Under the pieces are notes generated by a model. It ran no database searches and was not told the DNA's origin. It saw only the letters and a list, made by a program, of their open reading frames with translations. Of a stretch of 64,000 nt of DNA, positions 39,140-48,432 are shown in pieces. This stretch comes from a virus. The DNA is taken from IMG/VR virus record IMGVR_UViG_3300042260_000232, positions 49,175-113,174 of that record. The stretch is one strand, 5' to 3'. Numbering within the stretch: the first letter of the stretch is position 1; each line of letters begins with the position of its first letter. The position numbers and the translations under genes were made by a program.

Positions 39140-39588
39140 TTTATTTTCCTTGGTTTTGGTTTCTTTGTATTCATATATATATCATTTTCATTTATCACTC
39201 TAAACTTCATACCTCGTTTTGCCGCCCATTTTACCGCAGCGTCCCATTTTGCAAGATTGATTGCAGTTTGTGCTTGCTGTCCTTTTGTTCTTGCAAGCAT
39301 AGGGTCTGATTGGTTGGCGGGTTTGATTTCTATAAGTTCTGCATGTTTCTTTTTGTTCTTGTCCATATAAACAACTATGAAATCTGGAATGTATGTAGAC
39401 ATCTTCCCCGTAAGAGGATGAGTATAATTTATTGACACGGGTTCAGATGCCCACGAAATTATGTTTGGGTTGTTGTCACAAAACTGCATAAAGGTCAACT
39501 CCCATCCACTTCGGTATGTAGGAGTTCCAACCCCGGCATATTTACTCTCATTGATTACAGTATATTTGCCTTGGGTGTATTTGCTCAT
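39136..39588 (-). CDS. 4: Head completion nuclease-fold protein, T4 gp4 family
   Basis: A 150-residue protein. In T4, gp4 (gp50/4) completes filled heads before tail joining. The restriction-like core is easy to see: YRSGWELTFMQFCD with the helix Glu, TYIPDFIVVY with the Asp, and AELIEIKPA with ExK. A C-terminal helix and basic tail follow. The catalytic set is intact. The start overlaps the stop of the 86-residue gene (ATGA). Confidence 0.9.
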   Translation of the reverse strand: MSKYTQGKYTVINESKYAGVGTPTYRSGWELTFMQFCDNNPNIISWASEPVSINYTHPLTGKMSTYIPDFIVVYMDKNKKKHAELIEIKPANQSDPMLARTKGQQAQTAINLAKWDAAVKWAAKRGMKFRVINENDIYMNTKKPKPRKIK

Positions 39589-39845
39589 AATAGAATGTTT
39601 CTATCAAGTATTGACTTTTTTGGTTTTTTCATTACACCCGTGGCGACACCGTTATAGTGAGCCTGAATGTTATCTGAAACACCAAGGTCTGCAAATGTAA
39701 AGTATGTTGAAAGGTTATCAACCAATTCTGAAACAGGAATATCAATAGATTTAGATGTCGAAAGTATGTAACCAGCATACTTCTTCGCTTTGGTATCAGT
39801 GAAGCCTCTGCGCTTCAATAGTGCTACGATTACATCTATGTCCAT
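39585..39845 (-). CDS. Small late protein, function unknown
   Basis: An 86-residue protein. N-terminal helices (DVIVALLKRRGFTDTKAKKY) are followed by a C-terminal segment with HYNGVATGVMKK and ending SILDRNILL. GAGG precedes the ATG. Its position between the tail tube paralogue and gene 4 suggests a virion or assembly role, perhaps in the neck or tail terminus, but there is no recognisable motif. Confidence 0.7.
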   Translation of the reverse strand: MDIDVIVALLKRRGFTDTKAKKYAGYILSTSKSIDIPVSELVDNLSTYFTFADLGVSDNIQAHYNGVATGVMKKPKKSILDRNILL

Positions 39846-39850
39846 AGTTC

Positions 39851-40558
39851 TTACCTCGGTGCGTTGGTCCTGTTAGATTCGGCAAGAGTTTGAACGCCTT
39901 CGGAAATCCAACCTGGTATTGCTTCTGGTTTTGCCTGAGAATCAATGATTATATTTTCAGGTTGCAATGTCATTGTAATAGTTCTAACTTCGGAAGTAGA
40001 ATAATCGTGGTTAGAAAATGATATTGCAGTAACTAAAGGATTAGATAATGATATCTTATGTTTTATACTATCCTTATAAAGAGAACCAAAATGATAAATG
40101 TTTATTTGTGTAAAGTAATGATTTTGTGGTTGTATAACACTACCCTTGTTTTTCAATCCATAATTGGAATGATCGCTTATAGCAGTATTGACTTCTACTG
40201 TCTTGTTTGTGTTATTTTTGAAACCATACTCATATATTTGAGAAACCAAATCAAAAATTTTACCATCTACTGTATCATATAACACAATGGTAACTGGTGA
40301 AAAGTCAACTCTCTGTGGCACATAAATGCGTTTTCCATATTGGTCATAGCTGGCATTTGTAACATCAATTTGAACTTCTGACACTGTTTTTACACTTCTT
40401 GAGTATAAATTAGTTTGATTTCCAGAATTGGTATATAATTCCAAATACCACATGTCTGTCATTTTTGGAGTTGCTTTTATGTCATTTGAGCCAGTCGAAT
40501 TACCGACCAGCCCAAATCTATGTAGTGCATTTCCACTGCCAACTAAAAAATTACTCAT
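39851..40558 (-). CDS. Tail tube-fold protein, paralogue of gp19
   Basis: A 235-residue protein that aligns with the neighbouring tube protein at two places: VTIVLYDTVDGKIFDLVSQI against VTVVLRDDISNNLTKLVGSQ, and VTAISFSNHDYSTSEVRTIT against a similar DYGQTDYTSSDPVQITLT strand pair. It is therefore a gp19-fold protein, possibly the tube initiator or a distal ring, rather than the main tube. No clear ribosome binding site precedes the ATG, so coupling to the tube gene is likely. Confidence 0.75.
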   Translation of the reverse strand: MSNFLVGSGNALHRFGLVGNSTGSNDIKATPKMTDMWYLELYTNSGNQTNLYSRSVKTVSEVQIDVTNASYDQYGKRIYVPQRVDFSPVTIVLYDTVDGKIFDLVSQIYEYGFKNNTNKTVEVNTAISDHSNYGLKNKGSVIQPQNHYFTQINIYHFGSLYKDSIKHKISLSNPLVTAISFSNHDYSTSEVRTITMTLQPENIIIDSQAKPEAIPGWISEGVQTLAESNRTNAPR

Positions 40559-40570
40559 TTACGTTGCTTG

Positions 40571-41179
40571 TTACTGAGGACCGAAATCGTTTGTTGGGTA
40601 TATTGATGTATCTGATGTAAATTGTGTTTCGCCCAACAGGCAGTTGTCAAAACGAACAGTCAACGTAATTTGAACTGGATCAGATGAAGTGTAATCGGTC
40701 TGCCCGTAATCAACGTTTTGAATAAAGCAGCCCTCTAGTGAAAATACTTCAACTGGGGTTTTGCTATTACCATCCAATGTTTCTACAAACATGTTGAATT
40801 TGTAATCGTCTCCAGCTTTGAACCCGCCAGTTGGCGACTTTTGCTGACGGTGGTCCATTTGACGTTGAATTTGACTACCAACCAACTTGGTTAGGTTGTT
40901 TGAAATGTCATCTCGTAGGACAACGGTAACTGCTTCCCAGGTGTGCTTACCAGCAATATATGCTTTTGAGTTGTATGAATCTAATACTACTTCTTCGTGG
41001 TTTAGTTTTGGACGAGTAACGTTCATGACTTGACGAGTGAATTCATTTGTTACATTGGCACCGCCAAGACCAAATCGTGTAACCCTAACTCTAAAACGAT
41101 AATTTAGTTTTGGTTGAAGAATACCAGAGCCAGATGTTGAAAATCCAATTGGAACTCCAAAATTTTGTAATGTTGACAT
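40571..41179 (-). CDS. 19: Major tail tube protein, gp19
   Basis: A 202-residue beta-rich protein that forms the inner tube for DNA passage. Typical features are YRFRVRVTRFGLGG with a following VTRPKL loop, HTWEAVTVVLRD, and the C-terminal strand VQITLTVRFDNC. It lies directly downstream of the sheath gene, as in T4. ATG at 41179 is chosen for the AGGAGA in front; an earlier ATG is in the leader. A late box and a terminator lie between it and gene 18. Confidence 0.92.
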   Translation of the reverse strand: MSTLQNFGVPIGFSTSGSGILQPKLNYRFRVRVTRFGLGGANVTNEFTRQVMNVTRPKLNHEEVVLDSYNSKAYIAGKHTWEAVTVVLRDDISNNLTKLVGSQIQRQMDHRQQKSPTGGFKAGDDYKFNMFVETLDGNSKTPVEVFSLEGCFIQNVDYGQTDYTSSDPVQITLTVRFDNCLLGETQFTSDTSIYPTNDFGPQ

Positions 41180-41225
41180 GTGTTGTCTCCTGTAAATAAT
41201 ATACAAAGTATTTCTTTGCTATAAG

Positions 41226-41233
41226 TATTTATC
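41226..41233 (-). promoter_or_regulatory. Late promoter box GATAAATA
   Basis: 47 bases before the tail tube ATG; extended form GATAAATAC. Confidence 0.78.
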
Positions 41234-41276
41234 CGAAACCACTATTATTATATGCAGATATTATGTTTCGAATAAA

Positions 41277-41300
41277 AAAACCCCGCCGAAGCGGGGTTTT
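41277..41300 (-). terminator. Intrinsic terminator after the sheath gene
   Basis: Perfect stem AAAACCCCGC / GCGGGGTTTT with a CGAA/TTCG loop and T run. It separates sheath from tube transcription. Confidence 0.88.
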
Positions 41301-41307
41301 TATTATA

Positions 41308-43989
41308 TTATAGTGTTTCGCCAGTGTTACGAATACGTAGTGGAATATAGATAAATTCAACAGATTTTACTGGTTGAATTGCAACATCTACCCACAATTC
41401 GTTTCTATCGATACGTGCTGGGGTGTTATTTGTATCATCACACACAACCGCATAATCATATAGACCACGCTGTGAAACAAGTGTAGCACAGAAACGGTCA
41501 ACCGCAGTTCGTATGTTGTCACGGGTAAATTCATCATTTTGTTCAAATAGGAAACCACGTGATAGTAGGTCCAAATTGTAACGCATGTAGTTTACAAGAC
41601 GTGCTACGTTGATACGGTCCATTGCTGATGAGAAACCCTGTAGGGTCTTTTGTCCATAAACTACCAATCCTTGATTTGGAAGGTCTGCGATTGGGTTCAT
41701 ACGTGCAGTATACATTACGTCACGCTGTCCTTCTGATAGACGGACTCTTACAAACTCATTGCTTGAATTTACGTATCCAACCTGTGAAGCGTTTGACACA
41801 ACACCACGTGTTAGACCCGCTGGAGCAAACCATGGGAAGGAAACGTTATCGGAATATGCGATAGTGCGTAGTGCAACCGCCGATGCTGGAATAACAACGT
41901 CATTTCCTTTTAGGTCAGTTGATAGACCATGTGGATAATATACGCCAGAATATGAATCGCCAGATAGATTTGCATCCGCCCATGCCTTGATTGCAGTTGT
42001 AGTGCCTTCAAGGGTTAGAGGTGCATCACCGATAACAAACGCAATTTCTTTTTTGTCTTTGTTTAGGGTAATCATCTCGTCCATCATCTCTGGGTAACCA
42101 GGTGCTGCGATTAGGTTGAAGTAAACTGATTCGGCACGAATACCATCGTTTGCTGCAAGTGCTGATTGCATTGCTTCAACTACCATAGCACGTTGCGCTG
42201 CTGCACCAAAGTGCGCTGAACCGTCTGCATTACTTCCTGATACCCATTCCCATGCTCCATCAACATACTTCTTGACGTTGTATGTTGAATAGTCCATATT
42301 TACCATTAGAATGTTCTCTGGTAGTAGTTCTGGATTTGCTGCTTTTGGATGAACTGTGCGATTCACAGAGAAACCATCCGCATCAAATGGCTCAACTGGG
42401 GAATAGTTACTGAAAATCACACCGTTGGTTGATGTTTGGTCAGCGTTGTCCAGTTTTACCCAAACTTCTTCTGCTTCATTATAGATATAGATTTCTGGAT
42501 ATGGATTTGAATTTGACTTTACCCACATGTCGCCATCTACAAGTGCTGATAGGCCATCTTTTCTTTTTACTGGTTCTGAAGCTCTTAGTTGAAGTTCAGC
42601 TTGTGACAGACCGTCTGCGTCTTCGGACCAAGCATATGGAACCCAAGTTAGTTCAGACCCATCATATTCGTTACGTAGGATTTCTATTTTCAAATCAGAG
42701 TTGAACCATAGAGTTCCTTCTTCAACAGTTCCATTTGGCTGGACTGATGATGCTTCGTATGATAGATTTTCCCAAACTGATGCAACGATCACAGATTGGT
42801 CAAAACCAAAGTCAACGTAGCCGGAGTTGAACTCAATGTTTAGTTCGCGGCCATCAGTTTTTGTGAAACGAATACGGTTTGCACCAACTTTTTCTACTCT
42901 TACGTTTGCGCTGTTTAGAGTTGAGTTACCCTGTAACTGAACAATAACATCACTTAGTGAAGCGTTTGAGAAGTTGAAGGTTACACCCTCAATTGTAACT
43001 ACCGCAGTGATACTTGATACCGATGGGAAAGCACCTGTTGTAATGGTAGTGGTTTGAGCGCCACTATGACGACGAAGTTCAATAAATCCTAGTTCAGAAT
43101 TGTAACGAGCATATACATCGCCAGAATCAATTAGGTCAACAAGTGCTAGGTCATCACTTGCATAGGTTTCAACTTGTAGCGAAACAAAGCCGCCAACATT
43201 TGAACTATACATATTTACTGCTAGGTCAACACCACCACCCTGCTTTGCAAGACGGACATAGGTATCGTTTACCGATAGAGAACCACCATCTGAATTTTGG
43301 GTAGGAGCGAATTTTGAGAATTGGAAATCTGGCGAACCGATGTCACCAAGTAGAACCCAGTTTGAACCTATTTTTTTGTAGTATCCAATCTTTTCAGATG
43401 ACGTTACAACCGCGAAGTCACCGGCTGATCCGAATGTATTGATTGGCTGCGCGAAACCGTCAACGTTTACACTATCAACGTTTCCTGTTCCTGGTTCATC
43501 CGATAGAACAAAAGGAGATGTTGCCACCCACTTTGCGCCATCCCATACGAATAGACCGAACTCGGATGACGAAACATCATGCCAGTATGTTCCATTTGCA
43601 ACTGGACCCGCTGGTTCAACAGTGTTTGACTCTAGCTGTGCAAGGTCAATGTCTGCGCGAATTACATATGCGTTTGATGAAACGCCCAAGTATTGATATG
43701 CAGCTAGTAGACCATATTCGTTTAGTTCCGAACCTTGAACCACTGCGCCGCCAACTTCATAGAAAGTTGGTGTTCCAAATGTTGAAACTAGTTCGCGCTG
43801 TGAGGCTACAAGATATGCTACGCCCGCATTGGTAGGAATAGTGCCTGATGCAATTGCGGTTCCTGATGCATCAAATTTGTTACTACGAGTAGCAACTACG
43901 ATTAGAGGTAGGGTTCCTTGGGTCGCTGAAACGTATTGTGCCTCATCAACCACCATTACGGAAACTCCTGGGGATACTAAAGTAGCCAT
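41308..43989 (-). CDS. 18: Tail sheath protein, gp18, with a large inserted region
   Basis: Contractile sheath subunit, 893 residues against 659 in T4. The N-terminus (LVSPGVSVMVVDEAQYV) and the C-terminal third (RINVARLVNYMRYNLDLLSRG, DRNELWVDVAIQPVKSVEFI) are classic sheath. Residues of about 120-560 hold an insertion with repeated short modules, GTYWHDVSSSEFGLFVWDG at 133, GDFAVVTSSEKIGYYKKIG at 190, GTLWF at 425 and GDMWV at 486, each ending near a Trp. These resemble modules in this phage's fibres and would face outward on the tail. Confidence 0.95.
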   Translation of the reverse strand: MATLVSPGVSVMVVDEAQYVSATQGTLPLIVVATRSNKFDASGTAIASGTIPTNAGVAYLVASQRELVSTFGTPTFYEVGGAVVQGSELNEYGLLAAYQYLGVSSNAYVIRADIDLAQLESNTVEPAGPVANGTYWHDVSSSEFGLFVWDGAKWVATSPFVLSDEPGTGNVDSVNVDGFAQPINTFGSAGDFAVVTSSEKIGYYKKIGSNWVLLGDIGSPDFQFSKFAPTQNSDGGSLSVNDTYVRLAKQGGGVDLAVNMYSSNVGGFVSLQVETYASDDLALVDLIDSGDVYARYNSELGFIELRRHSGAQTTTITTGAFPSVSSITAVVTIEGVTFNFSNASLSDVIVQLQGNSTLNSANVRVEKVGANRIRFTKTDGRELNIEFNSGYVDFGFDQSVIVASVWENLSYEASSVQPNGTVEEGTLWFNSDLKIEILRNEYDGSELTWVPYAWSEDADGLSQAELQLRASEPVKRKDGLSALVDGDMWVKSNSNPYPEIYIYNEAEEVWVKLDNADQTSTNGVIFSNYSPVEPFDADGFSVNRTVHPKAANPELLPENILMVNMDYSTYNVKKYVDGAWEWVSGSNADGSAHFGAAAQRAMVVEAMQSALAANDGIRAESVYFNLIAAPGYPEMMDEMITLNKDKKEIAFVIGDAPLTLEGTTTAIKAWADANLSGDSYSGVYYPHGLSTDLKGNDVVIPASAVALRTIAYSDNVSFPWFAPAGLTRGVVSNASQVGYVNSSNEFVRVRLSEGQRDVMYTARMNPIADLPNQGLVVYGQKTLQGFSSAMDRINVARLVNYMRYNLDLLSRGFLFEQNDEFTRDNIRTAVDRFCATLVSQRGLYDYAVVCDDTNNTPARIDRNELWVDVAIQPVKSVEFIYIPLRIRNTGETL

Positions 43990-44024
43990 TCTGTCTCTCC
44001 TTTATAATTATGAATTGCTAATAG

Positions 44025-44032
44025 TATTTAGC
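44025..44032 (-). promoter_or_regulatory. Late promoter box variant GCTAAATA
   Basis: 36 bases before the sheath ATG. It differs from the common box at one position and sits in a small hairpin, GCTAA / TTAGC. Confidence 0.6.
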
Positions 44033-44080
44033 GAAAAATACAAAAAAGAGACAGAATTTTTATTATGTTGGTAGTTTATG

Positions 44081-44587
44081 TTACTTCAAAGAAGATATAT
44101 AGCCCATCAAAGCATTGACGTTGAAGTGCAAATCTTCTAAAGTTCCGTTATTATCAATAGTAAAGTCAGCCATCCACTGTTCAAGACTCATACTTTCTTT
44201 CGCCTCTGGTAGCAAAAAGTCAGAACGGTCCACCCAGATAGCATAGTCAAATACACCAGTATTCTTCATGGCATGAAACTCTTTTTTGTTTCGTAGGCCA
44301 CAATAAATATCGTGCTCTTTGAATATCTCTCTGCCAAGTTTAGCAGGATCGGGAATGTTATAGTCACAAATGGCATTATACCATTCTGCTCTGTGATTGT
44401 GTCTGTCGGCGTAACATTCTTCTTCATTCTTATACCCATAGGTATCTTTTAGCATATCAAAAATGAATAGTTTTGAACAGAACTGGCTACTGCTTTCAAA
44501 ACTATATCCATATTCTCTTGCTAAAATATCACAAACAGTATCCTTGCCATGTCTTCCATGGCCAATAACCAAAAGTTTTGGCTTCAC
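44081..44587 (-). CDS. P-loop kinase, deoxynucleoside monophosphate kinase-like (T4 gp1-like)
   Basis: A 168-residue protein with Walker A GHGRHGKDTV at residues 8-17, the form seen in phage deoxynucleoside monophosphate kinases such as T4 gp1. The LID and nucleotide-binding helices are plausible (FIFDMLKDTYGYKNEEECY). It would phosphorylate dNMPs for phage DNA synthesis. The start is GTG with GGAG at normal spacing. The metabolic gene sits between sheath and neck genes, an odd position also seen for moron genes elsewhere. Confidence 0.75.
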   Translation of the reverse strand: MKPKLLVIGHGRHGKDTVCDILAREYGYSFESSSQFCSKLFIFDMLKDTYGYKNEEECYADRHNHRAEWYNAICDYNIPDPAKLGREIFKEHDIYCGLRNKKEFHAMKNTGVFDYAIWVDRSDFLLPEAKESMSLEQWMADFTIDNNGTLEDLHFNVNALMGYISSLK

Positions 44588-44609
44588 GTATTACTCCATT
44601 ATTGTTATG

Positions 44610-45359
44610 TTATCCGATAGTAAATCCAAGCGGAGCGGAACCATCAATGTAGTTGGTAAGGTCCAATTCCAACTTTTCAATCATCGCATCTGCTTCATTT
44701 TTCATTTCAACACCATTCAGAGTCACACCACCCGAACCACTTGGCAGGGATGAAAACTTTGAACGTGCTTCACCAATCATTTTCTTGCAATATGCAGTGG
44801 CATAATCTCTTACCCACGACTTCAAATAACGGTCTTCAAGAAGTTGGTCATCGCCACGTTCCAAGAATACATGAAGCAATACAACCTCGTCTGCCCGCAT
44901 ACGTCTCATTAGCTTTATCTTGTGCGATGATGGATTCCAGTTGAACCCAATATCGGTAGCCGCAATACGGTTTAGAGATTCACGATATTGCGCAAAGAAG
45001 TCGTAGGTTGCGAGTCCACCAATATGGTTGTTCATAAAGAAATATGAGTTTGCATATGCAAGTTCGAATGGGTCCATATCAGGTCCACCAGATATACCAT
45101 GCCCAAATGAACGGTTCCATATCTGTCTAACTTCTATGATTTCTTCTGGAAGTGTATATTCGTCTACATCTTCCTTGAGTTGAAGTGTGTAGAAATCTTC
45201 CTCAACTGCATTTTCTGAACGTTGTCGTATCTTGCCAAGTGCTATGTCCACTGCCAAATCGTAGTGGTCTGGGTCAAGTTCAATATCTATCATTCCGTCA
45301 CCAAGCAGAAGTTTTATCTGCTTGATGATGTTGTTTCTTACTTTGTTTCGGTCACTCAT
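44610..45359 (-). CDS. 13: Neck protein, gp13
   Basis: A 249-residue protein. The pattern KVRNNIIKQIKLLLGDGMID at the N-terminus and EEIIEVRQIWNRSFGHGISG in the middle, then LKSWVRDYATAYCKKMIGEA, is that of T4 gp13, which with gp14 caps the filled head and joins the tail. GGAGGG precedes the ATG and a late box overlaps the upstream stop. Its partner gene 14 lies 2 kb away on the opposite strand. Confidence 0.9.
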   Translation of the reverse strand: MSDRNKVRNNIIKQIKLLLGDGMIDIELDPDHYDLAVDIALGKIRQRSENAVEEDFYTLQLKEDVDEYTLPEEIIEVRQIWNRSFGHGISGGPDMDPFELAYANSYFFMNNHIGGLATYDFFAQYRESLNRIAATDIGFNWNPSSHKIKLMRRMRADEVVLLHVFLERGDDQLLEDRYLKSWVRDYATAYCKKMIGEARSKFSSLPSGSGGVTLNGVEMKNEADAMIEKLELDLTNYIDGSAPLGFTIG

Positions 45360-45380
45360 TATATGCCCTCCAATATGTAG

Positions 45381-45388
45381 TATTTATC
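45381..45388 (-). promoter_or_regulatory. Late promoter box GATAAATA
   Basis: Overlaps the stop of the 419-residue gene (TGATAAATAC), 22 bases before the gp13 ATG. Confidence 0.75.
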
Positions 45389-46646
45389 AGAAGACTTTTA
45401 CAATCACAATCTGGTCACTGAACCTACCATTCATTTTGGTTTCTACGCTCTTGATTGCTTCAAATGCGGCTGGTAGAGCACGGCGAGTGACTTTTTTGAA
45501 CGGAGCAAGTTGCTCTACTGGCTTACGCAGAGTCTTTTGAACACTCTTGTCTTCGTCAAACCCAACAAGAGAAGCACCTTTGATAGTGAATCCAGCCGCA
45601 TCTTGGGCAATATAGATTCCAAGTTTCCGCGTCTTCACATTGTAAACCAATGCCGCGACCGCACCAAGAAGATCAATAGGTTTAGCACTCACCAGTTTTG
45701 TTTCTTCGTGAGAAACACAATACTTGATACCAGTTACAAGTTTTTCTTTACTCACTGGTTTCTTTTTACGAGGCGCACGATTTACCTTGCCTTCGTTTAC
45801 AATCATTTCACAAGCATCGAGAACACTTCGGAACAACGCAACGTAAGCATCAATCTCTGCCTTTTTCAGATGATTGTATCCTTCCTTCAACTGCTCATAG
45901 TCTGCCTTCTTTTCGGCGGTCATACGAGCGGGCGGATTAGTCAGTTCGATCAACTCATCATACTCTTTCTTGTAGAGTTTCATGATGATGTTGGCATGTA
46001 GAGGCTTTGCTTCATTTTTCCGAAGAATTCCAAGAGGATCGAAATCCCGAAGCGATGTTTTTTTGTAGTCAAATCCGTCAATAAACGTTTCAAGTTCCTC
46101 GGTCATCGCAAACGCTTTTTCACGTGTCAGTTCCTGAACTGACTGTTTCGGAACATCCTTCTTAGGCTCTTTTTCTTCCTTTTCAACCTTTATAGTTGTG
46201 GACTTTGACAGGTATTCTTTGATTTTTCCAATAACATATTCTTTTGCATTTGGAACTGCTGTGTCAGAAACCCCAGGAAGTGTGGACAAGTAATCCTTCA
46301 TTCCCACATGTTCTTCTGGCATACCCTTGATGAGAGCACGACAATATGAACAAACTGTCATACTTACATATGAATCAGGGACAGAACGAACCGCAGAAAT
46401 CTCGTCTTTTTTGTATCCTGCCCGCTTCATCCATTCCAGCACCCAAGGCTTTCCTTCCTTCTGAGTGTAGAAATAGTTGTAATAGAACGTAGTGCGAACT
46501 CGTTCTTTGTAGTATTGGCTTGCGGGCCAAGATTCGGCATTGTCCCATTCTGGTTCTGGACCAGTAAACTTTTCGTCAACAAACTTTGGTGTCCGAATAG
46601 TTTGTTTTTTCTTTTTCGGCATTACGCTACGTGCTACACGGGCCAT
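45387..46646 (-). CDS. Conserved hypothetical protein under an early promoter
   Basis: A 419-residue basic protein. The N-terminal region RVRTTFYYNYFYTQKEGKPW is followed by a CSYCRALIKG segment, a charged linker (KVEKEEKEPKKDVPK) and a helical C-terminal half. A protein with a YYNYFY motif and similar layout occurs in T4-like marine phages; function unknown. Unlike its neighbours it is preceded by a sigma70-type promoter and not by a late box. Lys-rich composition suggests nucleic-acid binding. Confidence 0.75.
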   Translation of the reverse strand: MARVARSVMPKKKKQTIRTPKFVDEKFTGPEPEWDNAESWPASQYYKERVRTTFYYNYFYTQKEGKPWVLEWMKRAGYKKDEISAVRSVPDSYVSMTVCSYCRALIKGMPEEHVGMKDYLSTLPGVSDTAVPNAKEYVIGKIKEYLSKSTTIKVEKEEKEPKKDVPKQSVQELTREKAFAMTEELETFIDGFDYKKTSLRDFDPLGILRKNEAKPLHANIIMKLYKKEYDELIELTNPPARMTAEKKADYEQLKEGYNHLKKAEIDAYVALFRSVLDACEMIVNEGKVNRAPRKKKPVSKEKLVTGIKYCVSHEETKLVSAKPIDLLGAVAALVYNVKTRKLGIYIAQDAAGFTIKGASLVGFDEDKSVQKTLRKPVEQLAPFKKVTRRALPAAFEAIKSVETKMNGRFSDQIVIVKVF

Positions 46647-46675
46647 AGATTTCTCCTAAGAATCTCTTCGACTCA

Positions 46676-46704
46676 TGTATATCACAACCAGTCCATAGAG
46701 TCAA
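46676..46704 (-). promoter_or_regulatory. Sigma70-type promoter within the late block
   Basis: TTGACT, 17 bases, TATACA. The -35 lies in the last codons of the oxygenase gene. It drives the 419-residue protein. Confidence 0.7.
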
Positions 46705-47392
46705 TAGCTACAAAGTCAGTATTTTTGTCCAACTCTTTCACTCTCGGTAGTATTTCCTCTAACAGAACGTTTATGAGCAAGGCACTTCGGTATCGGTCAC
46801 TGTTATTTGGCATTGTGCTATGAAGAGTTCTGCCATCATACATCAATACGTCACCCGCATTTGATACAAACTGTTGGCCGTGAGTGACTAAAAGTTCATT
46901 ATACTCCTGTCGGTTTTCCTCCAAATCTCTAAAGTCTATCATCATTTGATGCGATGATGGAAGAAACGCGGTAGCACCATTTTCAAGTGTGAAGTCATCA
47001 AGTGGAATGATTATCTGAACACCAAGTGTCCTGTCAACCGCCGCAAACTCCTCAAAGCGATAAGGGGTATCAATGTGAGCATATAGTTTAGAACTATGCG
47101 GGCGAGTTGTGATACAATCCACACAATGAACTGCCCAAGGTCCATCAAAAAACATATCTATTTGTGGAGTCAACATTCTGACGATTGGAAGCCACATTTC
47201 CATCGGTGGTTGCTTTGTCCACCACACATCGTATTTTCTATCCCCATCATGCTCTGCATAATAGTTTCCATCCACGCCATTTCCACGATGAATGTTATGA
47301 GGATTTCTTGCGAACAGTCTAAACTGTTCAATTGTCATTTGTGGTAGAATATTTGATAATGTCAAATATCCATCGCCTGATACTGAAACCAT
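46682..47392 (-). CDS. 2-oxoglutarate/Fe(II) oxygenase, phytanoyl-CoA dioxygenase-like
   Basis: A 236-residue jelly-roll oxygenase. The iron triad is visible as H106-I-D108 in YAHIDTPYRF and H191 in DGRTLHSTMP, and an Arg (200 or 202) is placed to bind 2-oxoglutarate. NGATAFLPSSHQ is the usual PhyH loop. Such genes are common in T4-like aquatic phages, where substrates are unknown; protein or nucleotide hydroxylation is possible. GGAGG precedes the ATG. It is divergent from the gene 14 unit. Confidence 0.85.
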   Translation of the reverse strand: MVSVSGDGYLTLSNILPQMTIEQFRLFARNPHNIHRGNGVDGNYYAEHDGDRKYDVWWTKQPPMEMWLPIVRMLTPQIDMFFDGPWAVHCVDCITTRPHSSKLYAHIDTPYRFEEFAAVDRTLGVQIIIPLDDFTLENGATAFLPSSHQMMIDFRDLEENRQEYNELLVTHGQQFVSNAGDVLMYDGRTLHSTMPNNSDRYRSALLINVLLEEILPRVKELDKNTDFVAIDSMDWL

Positions 47393-47422
47393 TTGTAACC
47401 TCCTATAAATGATTTATTATAT

Positions 47423-47430
47423 GATAAATA
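47423..47430 (+). promoter_or_regulatory. Late promoter box GATAAATA, plus strand
   Basis: 25 bases before the gene 14 ATG; extended form GATAAATAC. It drives the only multigene plus-strand unit. Confidence 0.78.
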
Positions 47431-47454
47431 CAGTAATAATGCAAGGGGAATGTC

Positions 47455-48432
47455 ATGCCAAGACTTAGTTTATGGAATCCACGAAAAGGTAATGATTACA
47501 AATACATTGACAAAATAGTCAAAGCATCATTTGACCATGGTGGAACCGCTATGCTTGTTCATAAGTATATTGGAAGTGGTGACGGAAACGAAACCAATAT
47601 CCAAGACATGTTATTTATGGAAAACCGCGACCGCAACTATGATGACACCGTATATGAACTAAGAGCGGTATATACCCTTTCCGACCAAGACTTTGACCTA
47701 TCGCAGTTTGGGCTTTTTCTTGGAACTGACCAACAGATTTTCACCGTTCATCTCAATACTATGGTGGAGATGATTGGAAGAAAAATAATGACGGGAGATG
47801 TCATTGAACTCCCGCATATGAGAGATGACTTACTGCTTGATGAAAATGCATCTGCCGTAAACCAATATTGGGTAGTCCAAGAAGCAACAAAAGCAGCAGA
47901 TGGCTATGACCCAGGTTGGTGGCCACATGTTTGGAGAATACGTTGCAAGCAACTACAAGACACCCAAGAATACTCTGACATTTTTGGAACTGGCGAAAAC
48001 GCAGATGACTTGAAAAATCTTCTATCAACATACAACAAAGAACTTGAAATCACAGATGCAATTGTAGCAGAAGCAGAAGTAAACGTGCCAGGGCCATATT
48101 ATGACTGGGACACTCGCAATCTAATGTATGCTGGCGAAGGTGAAAATCCAGACGATTTAGATTGGTCAACCGTATCCAGTGGAACAGGATTTCCAGCAAG
48201 TCCAGAAAGTGGAGAGTATTTCTTGAGAGTAGATTATAAACCGCACCGCCTATTTCAATATCGTGACGGCAAGTGGTATAAGATTGAAGATGATAACAGT
48301 GGAGCATGGAGAGTAGGAAATCGCCTACATCAGATGCATATAAACAATGAAGACGTATTTACTGCCGACGATGGAACTGTTCAACCATCAAAAGTAAATC
48401 TGTCAAAAGCAGTAAAACCAAGGATTGACTAA
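47455..48432 (+). CDS. 14: Neck protein, gp14
   Basis: A 325-residue protein. RKGNDYKYIDKIVKASFDHG and HKYIGSGDG near the N-terminus, then ELPHMRDDLLLDE and GWWPHVWRIRCKQL, match the gp14 family that closes the head with gp13. Near residue 260 an added segment (GEYFLRVDYKPHRLFQYRDG, then W) has the Trp-module pattern seen in sheath and fibres. AGGGGA precedes the ATG. It is coupled to gene 15 by TAATG. Confidence 0.9.
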   Translation: MPRLSLWNPRKGNDYKYIDKIVKASFDHGGTAMLVHKYIGSGDGNETNIQDMLFMENRDRNYDDTVYELRAVYTLSDQDFDLSQFGLFLGTDQQIFTVHLNTMVEMIGRKIMTGDVIELPHMRDDLLLDENASAVNQYWVVQEATKAADGYDPGWWPHVWRIRCKQLQDTQEYSDIFGTGENADDLKNLLSTYNKELEITDAIVAEAEVNVPGPYYDWDTRNLMYAGEGENPDDLDWSTVSSGTGFPASPESGEYFLRVDYKPHRLFQYRDGKWYKIEDDNSGAWRVGNRLHQMHINNEDVFTADDGTVQPSKVNLSKAVKPRID

